Positions 55,158-64,000 of a DNA stretch of 64,000 nucleotides are shown here, in pieces (positions within the stretch are counted from its first letter, which is position 1; the number at the start of each line of letters is the position of its first letter). The stretch lies in the NCBI RefSeq assembly GCF_010894435.1, contig NZ_JAAIXZ010000005.1, positions 124,001 through 188,000 on the forward strand, written 5' to 3'. The DNA comes from Pyxidicoccus trucidator. Lineage in GTDB: Bacteria > Myxococcota > Myxococcia > Myxococcales > Myxococcaceae. Below the pieces are notes generated by a model. That model had not been told where the DNA came from and did no database searches. It was given only the letters and a program-made list of their open reading frames with translations. Both the position numbers and the translations under genes were made by a program.

Positions 55158-58100
55158 CTACCCGCGACAGTGCCCCAGCTCGGCCCGCGTCTCCGTCGTC
55201 TCCTGGGCATAGGCCTTGTGCCACACGGTCAGCTCCTCCCAGGCGCGCCGTGCCTCCTCGCAGGCCTCTTCCACCGCGCCCGTCAGCCGGAGCGCCCGCG
55301 CGAGCCGGCGACGCACCCTCGGGACGCGCGCGGAGACCACCTGCCGCGCCGTGAGCACCTCCAGCGCGGTCCGCAGCGGCGGCAGGGCCTCCGCGGGCTG
55401 GCCTCGCGCGAGCTGGACGTCCCCCAGCAGCAGCAGCGCCTCGATGCGCTCGGACGACGAAGGCCCCAGGTCCCGCTCGATGCTCGCGAGCGCCTGCTCC
55501 ACATGACGCCGGGCCTCGTCCACCTGCCCCAGGAAGAGGAGGGCATCGGCCAGGGAGCGCAGCCCCGCGCCATCCATCTCGCCCTTGTCGGCCAGGGGCC
55601 GCTGGAGCGAGACGCCGCGCGCATGGAAGCCGCGTGCCTCGTCCGGACGTCCCAGCAGGCGCAGCAGCCTCCCCACTTCGTGCACGTCCAGGGCCACCTC
55701 CGGGTGTGAGGCGCCATAGACGCGCTCGCGATGCGCCAGGACGCGTCGGACGTGCTCCAGCTCCAGCAGACGCTCGCCCTGCTCTCCCAGGACGCCGAGC
55801 CGGTTCGACCTCATCACCATCAGCACCGGGCTGTCGGCGTCCACGCTCTTGCGCGCCAGCGCCCAGCCTCCCTCCGCGGCCTCCCGCGCCTGGGACCCAT
55901 GCCCCCACTCGAAGTAGACGACGGCCAGGTTGGACAACGTCCGGGCCACCGACAGGTTCTCCTCGCCCAGCGTCTTGCGAAGGATTCCGAGCGCCCGCTG
56001 GAGGACGGCCTCGGCCCTCGCCAGCTCGCCCAGGAAGGCCAGCGTGCCCCCCAGATTCGCCAGGGCCCGTCCCGTGTCCCGGTGCGCCGGACCAAAGTGC
56101 TCCTCATGGAGCCGCAGCGCCTCCTCCTGCCAATGCTTCGCCTCCAACAGCCGCCCCTGTTGCCGGGCCAGCAGGCCCAGCCGACCGCTCAGCTCCGCGT
56201 GCGCGTGGGTCTGGCCCCGCGTGCTGGCGGTCTCCAGCGATGCACGCAGCAGCGGCTCCGCCTCCGAGAATCGGCCCTCCTGCTCCAGGAGCTCCGCCTG
56301 CACCTGGTCCAGCAGGGTGTCCAGCTCGGTGTCTCGCAGCGTCTCCGCCACGGCACGGGCGCGCTGGAGGAAGGGCCACGCCTCCTTGGGGCGCCCCAAG
56401 CCGTACCCATGCAGCCAGGCCTGGGAATTCAGCACCCGCGCGAGCACGCCCAGATGTCGCCCCGCTTCGGCTGCCAGCGAGCCCTGGGCCAGGGACGCGC
56501 GCGCGTCCTCGAGCGCTCCAGCGTCCTCCTGCAATCGCGAGCAGAGATGATGCGCCTCCGCCTCCAGGGGCCGGTGACGGGTGGCGAGCGCACGCTCCCG
56601 GGCGGGCAGCGCGATTCGCAGCGCCTCGGCGGTATGTCCCGCGAGCAGCTCCGCGTTCGCCCGCGCGAGCTCCGTGCGCACCGCGTCCACCTCCGCGCGC
56701 GCCGTCGGGTCTTCAGGAGGAGACACGGCCTCCTGCAACGTGCGCACGTCCGCGCATCGGCCGACGCCTCCGAGCGAGGCCCCCAGCCCGAAGCCCCGCT
56801 CCACCGTCCGCGTGTCCGCGCCCTGGAGCGCCACCGTCAGCCGCGACAGCTCTCCCAGGCGCTGGTCCAGGCACGTCATCCGAAGTCCCAGCGCCGCTTC
56901 CGACTGCTCGCCGAAGACGCGAGTCGCCTCGCACGCGGACTGATGCGCACGCGTCCAGTCCTGGGTCCACCGCTCCAGCGTGGAGGCCACGGCCTGGAAC
57001 GAGGCCTCGGCCGCGGGGTCCTCCGTCTTCAGGAAGGCCTGACGTGTGGACTCACGCACGGACGCGTCCCAGATGCCCGCGAGGTGCCGCTCACTGCCCT
57101 GGCAGGTCTCGCTCGGCGTCTCCGATGAAGGCCCCAGCACGAGGAACCCCAGGCCCACCAGTCCTCCCGCGAGCACCGCCGTGGCGGCGCTGCGCTTCCA
57201 GCCCCCCACTTCCCGTGAGAGGCGGGCCCGCAGCACCTGCATGGACTCGAAGCGCCGCGACGGGTCCACGGAGAGGCCGCTCCGGACCACGGCCTTGAGC
57301 CACGAGGGCACACCGCTCTTCTCGGGGCGCACCTCCTGGCGCACCATGGACGACAGGAGCTCCTCGCGCGTGGCTCCCGCGAAGGGCCGCTGCCCGTTGA
57401 GCGCTTCGTAGAGCGCGACGCAGAAGGCGAACTGGTCCGAGCGGGCATCCCCCCGCTCTCCGCGAAGCTGCTCCGGCGCGCCATAGGCGGGGGTCCCCAG
57501 GAACGCCCCGGTGACGGTGAGCGGCGCTTCGCCGGAGACGAAGGCCATGTCCTCCCGAGGAGGCTCCAGCGCCACCGCCGCGTTGGCCAGGCCGAAGTCG
57601 GTGATGCGCACCTGCCCGTCGCGGGTCAGCAGGACGTTGTCGGGCTTGAAGTCGCGGTGGATGATGCCCAGCGCGTGGGTGGCCGCGAGCCCATCCGCCG
57701 CCTGGATGAAGCGCGCGAGGATTTCCCGGCGCGTGCGCGGCTTCTCCGCCAGCCACAGCCGGAGCGTGCCCCCCTCGACGAGCTCCATCACCAGGAAGAG
57801 CTGCCCCTGGAACTCCCCCACGTCGTGCAGTCGGGCGACATGGGGGTGCGACAGCCGGGCCATCGTGCGGGCCTCGCGCTCCAGTCGCTGACGCGCCTGG
57901 GCAAGAGAGCCCTCCCCGAGCCTCGCGAGGTTCAGCAGCTTGAGCGCCACCTTGCGGTCCAGCTCCGGGTCATAGGCGGCATGGACGCGCCCCATGCCGC
58001 CTTCGCCGAGCAGCCCGAGCACGATGTACCGCCCCACGCGTGCGCCGGAGACGAGCAGCCCCGTGTCGACCAGCGGTGGAGGCGCCTCCAGCCCGCCCAG

Positions 58101-58223
58101 CGCGGCGAGCACGCTCCGGCACTCCGGGCAGCCAGCGACATGCTGGCGCACGCTCGTCGTGCCCTCGGGGTCCAACACTCCGCTCGCATAACCCGAGAGC
58201 GTGTTCTCGTCCGGGCAGCTCAC
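55158..58223 (-). CDS. Ser/Thr protein kinase with N-terminal anti-sigma-type zinc finger and C-terminal TPR array
   Basis: A 1021-aa protein. Residues 3-35 form a zf-HC2/anti-sigma motif (Cys3; HVAGCPEC: His28, Cys32, Cys35). The kinase domain (about 64-335) is complete: P-loop GLLGEGGMGRVH, Lys95, HRDFKPDN (Asp191), DFGLA (Asp209), APEQL. One membrane helix (about 345-365) leads to about 650 residues of TPR-like helices, presumably outside the membrane. It overlaps the stop of the sigma factor gene by 4 bp. The finger suggests it sequesters or positions the coupled sigma factor. Confidence 0.93.
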   Translation of the reverse strand: MSCPDENTLSGYASGVLDPEGTTSVRQHVAGCPECRSVLAALGGLEAPPPLVDTGLLVSGARVGRYIVLGLLGEGGMGRVHAAYDPELDRKVALKLLNLARLGEGSLAQARQRLEREARTMARLSHPHVARLHDVGEFQGQLFLVMELVEGGTLRLWLAEKPRTRREILARFIQAADGLAATHALGIIHRDFKPDNVLLTRDGQVRITDFGLANAAVALEPPREDMAFVSGEAPLTVTGAFLGTPAYGAPEQLRGERGDARSDQFAFCVALYEALNGQRPFAGATREELLSSMVRQEVRPEKSGVPSWLKAVVRSGLSVDPSRRFESMQVLRARLSREVGGWKRSAATAVLAGGLVGLGFLVLGPSSETPSETCQGSERHLAGIWDASVRESTRQAFLKTEDPAAEASFQAVASTLERWTQDWTRAHQSACEATRVFGEQSEAALGLRMTCLDQRLGELSRLTVALQGADTRTVERGFGLGASLGGVGRCADVRTLQEAVSPPEDPTARAEVDAVRTELARANAELLAGHTAEALRIALPARERALATRHRPLEAEAHHLCSRLQEDAGALEDARASLAQGSLAAEAGRHLGVLARVLNSQAWLHGYGLGRPKEAWPFLQRARAVAETLRDTELDTLLDQVQAELLEQEGRFSEAEPLLRASLETASTRGQTHAHAELSGRLGLLARQQGRLLEAKHWQEEALRLHEEHFGPAHRDTGRALANLGGTLAFLGELARAEAVLQRALGILRKTLGEENLSVARTLSNLAVVYFEWGHGSQAREAAEGGWALARKSVDADSPVLMVMRSNRLGVLGEQGERLLELEHVRRVLAHRERVYGASHPEVALDVHEVGRLLRLLGRPDEARGFHARGVSLQRPLADKGEMDGAGLRSLADALLFLGQVDEARRHVEQALASIERDLGPSSSERIEALLLLGDVQLARGQPAEALPPLRTALEVLTARQVVSARVPRVRRRLARALRLTGAVEEACEEARRAWEELTVWHKAYAQETTETRAELGHCRG

Positions 58224-59116
58224 TCGCGCCCTGCCAGCAGGCCGGAGAGGCTCAGGTCCAGCCGTCCATGGATGGCGCGCATCAGGCTGTCCACTTCCGG
58301 CTCGGGCAGCGACAGGCGCTCGACGAGCGCGCGCCGCGTCCGCTTCTCCAGCAGCGCCTGCACCGCGGAGAGCCGGCGTGAGAGGGTGGACTTGTGCAGG
58401 CTGTAGAGGGCGCCCATGCGTTCCAGGGAGAGGCGCTCGACGAAGTGCAGTCGCAGCAGCTCCCGGTCCTCGTCGTCCAGCGAGGCCACCGCCCGGATGA
58501 AGGCCGCGCGCACATGCCCCCGGGCCTCCTCCCGGACGAAGCCCAGCTCCAGCCCTCCCGGTGCGGGGTGCGCGGCGAGCACCTCGGCCTCGACTTGCGA
58601 CTCTTCTCCCAGCGCCTTGCGCATCCTCAGCGCGAGCCGCGTCGCGGAGATGCTCACCCAGTGCAGCAGCGGGCCCACGCCCGCGTAGCCGAGCAGCCGT
58701 GAGGGTGTTTCCGCGCGAGGCATCAGGAGGTTGGCCCGGAGCACCTGCAGCACCTCGTCCGCGAACACCGGCGAGGGATGGATGCGAGACAGGGGAACGC
58801 GCAGCTTGAGGAAGACCTCCTGCTCCAGGAGCGCACGGGCCGCCGGCAGCCCCTGTGCGCAGGAGAGCGCGAGCGCGAGGTCCCGGGCATGCAGGCGCCC
58901 CAGCGCGAGCATCGGGTCCTCCGCCCGCGAAAGCAGGGCCCCGAGGTGTCGCGCGAAGGCCCTCGGCTCGGGCGCGGCGTCGTGGAGGGCCGCGGCCTGG
59001 GAGACGGCGCGCTCCACGGCCTCCCTGGCTCCCTGAGCCTCACGGAGGCGGGCGGAGGACAGCTCGCCGGCCGACTGCAACACCCTCTCGAAGGACTCGG
59101 AGTCAGCCCCATGCAT
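58220..59116 (-). CDS. ECF-type sigma factor, coupled to kinase
   Basis: About 298 aa. The C-terminal sigma-4 region is clear: ASLDDEDRELLRLHFVERLSLERMGALYSLHKSTLSRRLS (helix-turn-helix). Region 2 lies around residues 110-190 (LLGYAGVGPLLHWVSISATRLALRMRK is the extended region). The protein is longer than classical ECF factors and resembles those linked to kinase genes in myxobacteria and planctomycetes. The start is the ATG at 59116 because AGGAG lies 8 bp upstream; other ATGs up to 59143 are possible. Confidence 0.85.
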   Translation of the reverse strand: MHGADSESFERVLQSAGELSSARLREAQGAREAVERAVSQAAALHDAAPEPRAFARHLGALLSRAEDPMLALGRLHARDLALALSCAQGLPAARALLEQEVFLKLRVPLSRIHPSPVFADEVLQVLRANLLMPRAETPSRLLGYAGVGPLLHWVSISATRLALRMRKALGEESQVEAEVLAAHPAPGGLELGFVREEARGHVRAAFIRAVASLDDEDRELLRLHFVERLSLERMGALYSLHKSTLSRRLSAVQALLEKRTRRALVERLSLPEPEVDSLMRAIHGRLDLSLSGLLAGRE

Positions 59117-59255
59117 CCCAAGCACTCCTGACATCATGCCCACGGTACATCATGCCCACGATTCGACGGGGCCGGGGCCACGCCACCCAGCCGTAGCGGC
59201 GGAAGGCGCGTCGCTGCCCTCGTGTCAGCCGGGCAGCGAGGCCGTCCGCGTCGGC

Positions 59256-60182
59256 TCACTCCGCCTGGGGCTGGCGGATCTCGACGTGGTACGCGGGGTC
59301 GCCGTCGGCGGGGCCCAGGAACCGCGAGACGTCCGGGTGCGCCTGGATGGCCGCGATGAACGCCTCGCGCCTGTCGGCCGGAATCGAGCTGGGGGCGATG
59401 TCGACGACGTTGCTCCGGGCGGGGTCCGCGAGGTGCCGCGACACGTTGGAGGGCCCGACCGCGTTGATGGTGTCCACCATGGCCTGCTCCGTCTGCGCCC
59501 GCGTCATCCCCGCCGCCACCGAGGCCGAGTAGGTGTCGATGACCTGGTCCCCAAACCTTCCGTAGAGGGCCTTCTGCGCCGCGACGCCTTGGGACTGGAG
59601 GTTGTCGTACATGGCGCGCGCCTGGTCCGCGGGCGTCCGCGCCGTGCTGGTGATGCGCGCGGACGTCACTCCGGCGGTGGTCATGATGTCTCCCAGCACC
59701 TGCTGGGAGTGCGCGCTGACGGCAGCGGCGTCGGCGTTGGCGCCGAACGTCAGGTTGGTGGCCTCCGCGGGCCGCTCGGGCCTCGGCATGGGAATGGGCG
59801 CGGGCTTCTCGAAGGAAGCGAGCGGCCCCATGGGCGTGGCCTGGAGCAGGTTGTCGGTGAACTGGGGGGCCGTCAGCGTGGGAGTCGTCGCGACGGGCGC
59901 GGGGTTCAACATGTCCTTGGTGAACTGGGGCGCCGTCAGCGCGGGCATCCCGTTGGGCGCGGCCGCGGGGGTGAAGGAGCTGACGTCGAAGTTCACCTTC
60001 GCGGCAATCGCGGCCCTCTCCGCGGCGGCGGCGGCCTCGGTGGCCTTCCTCTCGGCCTCGGCGGCGGTCGCCCTCGCCGTCTCCGCGGCGCTCGCGGCGT
60101 CCGATGTGGCATTCGAAGACGTGTCGCTCGCGGACGACGACGAGGAGCTCCGACTTGAACCACCGACGGAATCGATACCCAT
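59256..60182 (-). CDS. M15-like peptidase-domain protein with Ser-rich and coiled-coil N-terminus
   Basis: A 308-aa protein. Residues 9-35 are Ser/Ala/Thr low complexity, 35-65 form an Ala/Glu coiled coil, and two LTAPQFT repeats (82-88, 103-109) lead into a C-terminal domain. That domain carries ITSTARTPADQARAMYDN, YGRFGDQVIDTYSASVAAG, SRH (His250), VVDIAPSSI (Asp261) and YHVEI (His299), the His/Asp/His zinc ligands of M15-type murein peptidases; similar domains occur in phage and effector proteins. No classical signal peptide is seen. ATG 60182 (MGIDSVGG) is favoured over a longer frame. Confidence 0.75.
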   Translation of the reverse strand: MGIDSVGGSSRSSSSSSASDTSSNATSDAASAAETARATAAEAERKATEAAAAAERAAIAAKVNFDVSSFTPAAAPNGMPALTAPQFTKDMLNPAPVATTPTLTAPQFTDNLLQATPMGPLASFEKPAPIPMPRPERPAEATNLTFGANADAAAVSAHSQQVLGDIMTTAGVTSARITSTARTPADQARAMYDNLQSQGVAAQKALYGRFGDQVIDTYSASVAAGMTRAQTEQAMVDTINAVGPSNVSRHLADPARSNVVDIAPSSIPADRREAFIAAIQAHPDVSRFLGPADGDPAYHVEIRQPQAE

Positions 60183-60346
60183 GGAAGCCTCTGTGCTCTG
60201 CCAACGTGTGAAGTGGACTGACTGTGCCACGGCCCTCCGGTGGAACGCGAGGCCCAGGCCAGCACGTAGCGCCCGGTGGCCGCGCCCCGCTCGCCTGTCA
60301 GGGGGACATGTCATGAATCAGGTGAGCATCAGGATAGGAGCAGTCC

Positions 60347-61003
60347 ATGGATACCTCCCAGCGCGCCGAGAGCCCGGCCCAAACCCACCCTTTCGTCCAG
60401 AAGCTCCGCATGCACCGGGAGTTCTTTCACCGCACCCTGGAGTGTTTCAGGGATGAGGACGCCAGCTTCCGAGTGGCGCCGGAGACCATGACCGCCGCGG
60501 GCCAGGTGCTGCACGCGGCGGCGGCCATCGAGTTCTTCCTCTCGGGCGTGTTCGGCGTGTTCGAGGGCTGGTCTGCGATGTCGCAACGCCAGCGGGGCTT
60601 CGTCGACATGTCCTGGACGCAGGGCACCAACACCGGCATCGAGGAACGGAGCACTGCTCCCGAGGTGCAGGAGGCTGGCCGCTCGCTCAAGAAGGCGGCG
60701 GAGTTGTTCGACCGGTCGATGGACTCCGCCAGCGCGATGTTCGGCGCGAGGACGATGGAAGAACTCGTGCAGGTGCCCCTGCCTCCCAATCCCATCTTCC
60801 CGCCGTGGTTCACGGCATCCCATGTCTTCGAGATCCTGATCGACCACACGGCACATCACCGGGGCGCGCTGGCGCAGTACGCGCGCGGCCTGGGGTTGGA
60901 GCCGAAGATTCCCTACTTTGAAATGGCCGAGGCGCTCCATGAGGCCATGCTCACGACCGGCCAGGAGTCAGGGGCTGGCGCCCCGGTGGCGGCCAGCAAG
61001 TAG
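60347..61003 (+). CDS. DinB-family protein
   Basis: A 218-aa four-helix-bundle protein with the DinB/YfiT metal-site pattern: HREFFHRTLECF, LHAAAAIEFFLSG and LIDHTAHHRGALAQYARGLG (HxxxH-type ligands). It starts MDTSQRAES, with AGGAG upstream. DinB-like proteins act as thiol-dependent or metal-dependent transferases; the specific substrate is unknown. Confidence 0.9.
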   Translation: MDTSQRAESPAQTHPFVQKLRMHREFFHRTLECFRDEDASFRVAPETMTAAGQVLHAAAAIEFFLSGVFGVFEGWSAMSQRQRGFVDMSWTQGTNTGIEERSTAPEVQEAGRSLKKAAELFDRSMDSASAMFGARTMEELVQVPLPPNPIFPPWFTASHVFEILIDHTAHHRGALAQYARGLGLEPKIPYFEMAEALHEAMLTTGQESGAGAPVAASK

Positions 61004-61075
61004 CGCGGTCCGCTCACAGGGAGAACCGGGGGAGGCCACCTGCCACCTCCTCCCGGGTTGGGGCGTACGCCGTCA

Positions 61076-62092
61076 CTATTTGGGGGCGTAGAACTCCGGC
61101 GGTCCCGCGAGCCTCACGGCGTTGCCCTGGGTCCGCTCCAGGAGCTCCTCCGCCAGCTTCGCCCAGTCCTCCGACGGGCCGATGGCCTCCAGGCTCCCCG
61201 GCTCGAAGCCCAGGAACTGCCCCTGCTCCACCGCCAGGAGCGTCGCCGCGGGGGTGAGCTGCTCTCCGCCCTCCGCAGTCTCCCCGAAGACGGCAAAGGT
61301 CCGCCAGTCCCGGCCCAGCGCGTTGTAGCGGAGCGGCGCGCAGCTGGTCTGCGCCACGAGCAGGGCGTCCTGCTCGCCCTCGCCCGAGCACACCTGGATG
61401 CTGTCGCCCAGGTCCACGTCCTCGAGGGGGCAGGGGAGCTGCACCGCGTACTCGCACTTGCCCATGGGCTTGGGCGAACCGTTCTTGCTCCAGAAGGCTT
61501 GCACGAAGGCCGCCGAGCCGTGCGGGTCATTCCACTCGAGTTGGTCCCACGGCCCCTCCAGGAACACCCAGGGTACGGCGGTCTGCTCGGCGAGCAGCGC
61601 CGCCAGTGGCTCCGGCTCGTTCGAGGAGGCGACGGGCTCCAGGCTGGACGCTACGTAGGCCAGGAAGCTCCACGACTCCTTGAAGGCGACGGTTCCCGCG
61701 CCCTCGAGCACGACGCCCCCGCCCGTCGAGCCACCGGGCCGTCCAAGGGTTCCGCCGGTGTTGTTGTTCCCCGACTCCTGCTGCGCCTTCATGCAGAGGA
61801 TGGTGCAGGTGTTCACAGCTTCCTTTTCGGCCATCTCCTGGCTCACGTTGGAGCAGCCATCGACGGTGTCGAACCAGGTGCTGTTGGCCCACTTGCAGAA
61901 ACAGGTGCGAGTCTCCTTGAACTTGCAATACTCCTCAAACCCTCTCGGCGGGTCCCGGTAGCCCAGATACCCATAGCCGATGACGCCCTTCGCGTGGGCG
62001 AAGACCGGCGTGCTCCAGGCGAAGCTGCCCAGGAACGCCAGGAGTACGAACGTCGACATTCTCGACTGAGACAAGAGCGGGTGCGGCTGCAT
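61076..62092 (-). CDS. Secreted Cys-rich hypothetical protein
   Basis: A 338-aa protein. The signal peptide (STFVLLAFLGSFAWSTPVFA) is preceded by about 11 residues. A Cys-rich segment (YCKFKETRTCFCKWANS; DGCSNVS; CTILCMKAQQ) holds eight Cys, followed by a Gly/Asn/Thr linker and an alpha/beta domain. ATG 62092 is chosen because GGAGG lies 6 bp upstream. No family recognised; disulfide-bonded, exported, likely periplasmic or surface. Confidence 0.72.
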   Translation of the reverse strand: MQPHPLLSQSRMSTFVLLAFLGSFAWSTPVFAHAKGVIGYGYLGYRDPPRGFEEYCKFKETRTCFCKWANSTWFDTVDGCSNVSQEMAEKEAVNTCTILCMKAQQESGNNNTGGTLGRPGGSTGGGVVLEGAGTVAFKESWSFLAYVASSLEPVASSNEPEPLAALLAEQTAVPWVFLEGPWDQLEWNDPHGSAAFVQAFWSKNGSPKPMGKCEYAVQLPCPLEDVDLGDSIQVCSGEGEQDALLVAQTSCAPLRYNALGRDWRTFAVFGETAEGGEQLTPAATLLAVEQGQFLGFEPGSLEAIGPSEDWAKLAEELLERTQGNAVRLAGPPEFYAPK

Positions 62093-62294
62093 GCAGGACC
62101 TCCGTGAGGGGATTGCCGCGGCAGCCTGCATGTCTCAGGGGTTATTCACAACGGGTGATGATTGACTTCTCCGTGAGTAAAGCCCCCCTTTGGAATGACA
62201 TGGGGCCGTTGAGCAGCACTCGCGACCCGTCCATTGGACCCGGAAGAGGGTCGCCGCGAGAATGCGCCCCACGCCTCGCGGCGAAGGACCCTCC

Positions 62295-64000
62295 ATGCCC
62301 CACGACCTCTCTTCCCTCATCGAGCTCTCCACCCTCGAAACCCTCGTGAGCACCCAAGGCGTGGACGCGCTGCTCGCCGCCCTGGACACGGCGCTCGCCC
62401 AGACGCCCGCCGACGCCCGCGTGCTCATGGAGGCCGGGCCCACCGTGGGCCCCAGGACGCTGCGCGTGCTGCGCAAGGCCGTCGCGCTCGACGCGGACTT
62501 CCTGCGCGCCCACCCCGAGGCCCTCTTCCAGTGCCTCTACAACCGGCTGCGCTGGTACGACGCGCCGGACGCCGCGCCGTACTTTGCCACGCAGGGCTCG
62601 GCGCCCTGGAGCGACCCGGAGGCGCACCTGTACCAGCTGGCGACCTGGTGGCGCCGGCAGCGCGAGGCCGCCGGTGGCGGCGCGCCCTGGGTGGAGTCGC
62701 TGCTGCCCCTGCGAGGCGCCCTGGAGGGCGTGGACGAACTCCTCTGGCACGACGCCCATGTGCTGTGCGCGGCCTTCGACCCGTCAGGTGCGCGGCTGGC
62801 CACCGGCTCGTGGTCCGACGGGGACAACGTGCGCGTCTGGGACGTGGCCACGGCACGGAGCCTCCAGGTGATGGCGGGCCACGAGGGTGAGGTGCGGGAC
62901 GTTGCCTGGAGCCCGGACGGCAAGCGCCTGGCGTCGGGCTCCCGGGCCCATGACGCGCGCCTCTGGGATGTGGAGACGGGGGCGCAGCTGCATGCGTTCA
63001 CCGGGCAGGAGGGCCAGGTGACGTCGGTGGCCTTCAGCCCCGACGGGAGGCTGCTGGCGGTGGCCAACCTGGGCTGGTGCGTCCACCTGTACGACGTGGC
63101 CTCGGGCCAGAAGGTCCGCACGCTCAAGGGACACCAGCAGTCGGTGCTGAGCGTGCACTTCCATCCCTCCGGCCGCTGGCTGGCCTCGGGCGCCTCGGAC
63201 GACACGGTGCGCGTCTGGGACGTGGCCACGGGCGCGCAGGTGGCGCGGCTGGACTCCAAGATGTCCGTCCGCACGCTGGCCTTCAGTCCGGATGGCGAGT
63301 GGCTCGCGTGGGCGGACCTCGATGACGTCGCCCTGGTGGAGACGCGAGACTGGAAGCGGGTGAGGGGCCTGAAAGGCAACTCGCGCTACTCGCAGCTGCA
63401 CTGGCTGGGAACGTCGCGCCTGGGCCTGCTGGGGTTCGACCGGCTGGAGGTGCTGGAGGTGAAGGAGGGCGCCTCGGTGTGGTCGCGCCCCTATACCTCG
63501 GACGGCCGCGAGCGCGGCGCGGCCTTCTCCCCGGACCTGAAGCACTTCGCGCTGACGGCGGCCGACGGCGGCGTGCTCCTGAGCGCGCTCGATGCGCCCG
63601 TGCCGCCGACCCTCCTGTCCGAGCAGCACCGCGTGAAACACCTGTGGGGCCAGCCGGAGGGCGGCGTCGCCATCGCGAAGCGGTTGGACGCGGCCGTCGC
63701 CATCGACGCCCGGGGCCAGGTGCGGGCGCTGCCCCCCGGCTCCGACGAGTCCGGGCTGCAGCCCTGGCGCTTCAGTCCGGACGGCACCCTGGCCGCGTAC
63801 CCCGTCGTGCGCTTCCATGAGGAGCCACGACGCCGGGCCATCCAGCTGTTCGACGTGGGGCGCCTGTCGCCGGGGAAGGAGCTGTCCGCGCCGACGTTGG
63901 AGGGACGGGACGCGTCGAAGCGGATGACGATGGAGCCGCCCATGGCCTTCTCGCCGGATGGGCAGCTGGTAGCGGGAGTCCTCGAGGTGGGCGTGGTGCG
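62295..64000 (+). CDS. WD40-repeat protein, 3' end outside window
   Basis: The frame runs from ATG 62295 past the window end (at least 568 residues). An N-terminal helical domain of about 155 residues (LIELSTLETLVSTQGVDALLAA) precedes WD40 repeats with the usual ends: ATGSWSDGDNVRVWD, ASGSRAHDARLWD, ASGASDDTVRVWD, and degenerate ones later (AFSPDG...). At least seven blades are likely, so one or two propellers. A scaffold; no catalytic motif. Confidence 0.88.
   Translation, partial: MPHDLSSLIELSTLETLVSTQGVDALLAALDTALAQTPADARVLMEAGPTVGPRTLRVLRKAVALDADFLRAHPEALFQCLYNRLRWYDAPDAAPYFATQGSAPWSDPEAHLYQLATWWRRQREAAGGGAPWVESLLPLRGALEGVDELLWHDAHVLCAAFDPSGARLATGSWSDGDNVRVWDVATARSLQVMAGHEGEVRDVAWSPDGKRLASGSRAHDARLWDVETGAQLHAFTGQEGQVTSVAFSPDGRLLAVANLGWCVHLYDVASGQKVRTLKGHQQSVLSVHFHPSGRWLASGASDDTVRVWDVATGAQVARLDSKMSVRTLAFSPDGEWLAWADLDDVALVETRDWKRVRGLKGNSRYSQLHWLGTSRLGLLGFDRLEVLEVKEGASVWSRPYTSDGRERGAAFSPDLKHFALTAADGGVLLSALDAPVPPTLLSEQHRVKHLWGQPEGGVAIAKRLDAAVAIDARGQVRALPPGSDESGLQPWRFSPDGTLAAYPVVRFHEEPRRRAIQLFDVGRLSPGKELSAPTLEGRDASKRMTMEPPMAFSPDGQLVAGVLEVGVV

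Overview
The window is chromosomal DNA of a myxobacterium, most likely a Myxococcaceae relative (Myxococcus, Corallococcus or Pyxidicoccus type). The signs are very GC-rich coding DNA with strong third-position G/C bias, a MYXO-CTERM-like sorting tail on a secreted phytase, a large Ser/Thr kinase-TPR protein coupled to a sigma factor, many lipoproteins, and tightly packed genes with 4-bp ATGA/GTGA overlaps.

Layout. 1-1809 is the start of a large Fe-S/flavin oxidoreductase. 2072-16017 is mostly cell-surface glycan biosynthesis: two methyltransferases, a polytopic GT-C-like protein, GT2 and GT4 glycosyltransferases including one two-domain GT4 fusion, and gmd/rmd, which make GDP-D-rhamnose. A NADAR protein, a DUF998 protein and two hypotheticals lie among them. 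16160-19295 is a secreted phosphate-releasing pair (beta-propeller phytase and 5'-nucleotidase lipoprotein). 19522-25460 holds a zinc-ribbon protein and a three-gene DUF2760/Hsp70/Hsp70 operon, followed by tRNA-Ala(CGC). 25849-33895 holds a membrane TPR protein, then ctaB, an ABC exporter and a cupredoxin-like lipoprotein, suggesting respiratory copper/heme oxidase assembly, and a lipase-maturation-factor-like protein. 33907-37009 is a His-rich envelope/metal-stress operon (CpxP/ZraP-like protein, small exported protein, response regulator, kinase), divergent from a cold-shock gene with a clear terminator.

38190-43600 is foreign and decayed DNA. It contains a 3' tRNA-Met fragment (a likely attachment scar), a broken excisionase-like HTH gene, a DUF6159 fragment, an AT-richer two-gene cassette (165-aa unknown plus Z1-domain ATPase) with its own sigma70-like promoter, then a truncated IS1182-like element and two IS66 remnants joined head to head at a perfect palindrome, and a DUF427 remnant. 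The Z1 cassette is the best candidate for an under-described, probably anti-phage, system.

43651-55038 is an accessory stretch: a MerR regulator coupled to an alpha/beta hydrolase, a Tat/lipoprotein aldo-keto reductase, a second hydrolase, a HEPN-domain protein with a histone-like Lys-rich tail, an I36 inhibitor, a CARDB lipoprotein, a VOC protein, and several broken genes (LysR, signal peptidase I, polysaccharide deacetylase). 55158-59116 is a sigma factor translationally coupled to a kinase that carries its own anti-sigma-type zinc finger. 59256-64000 has an M15-like effector-type protein, a DinB protein, a Cys-rich secreted protein and a WD40 protein that runs off the window. No rRNA or CRISPR array was seen.
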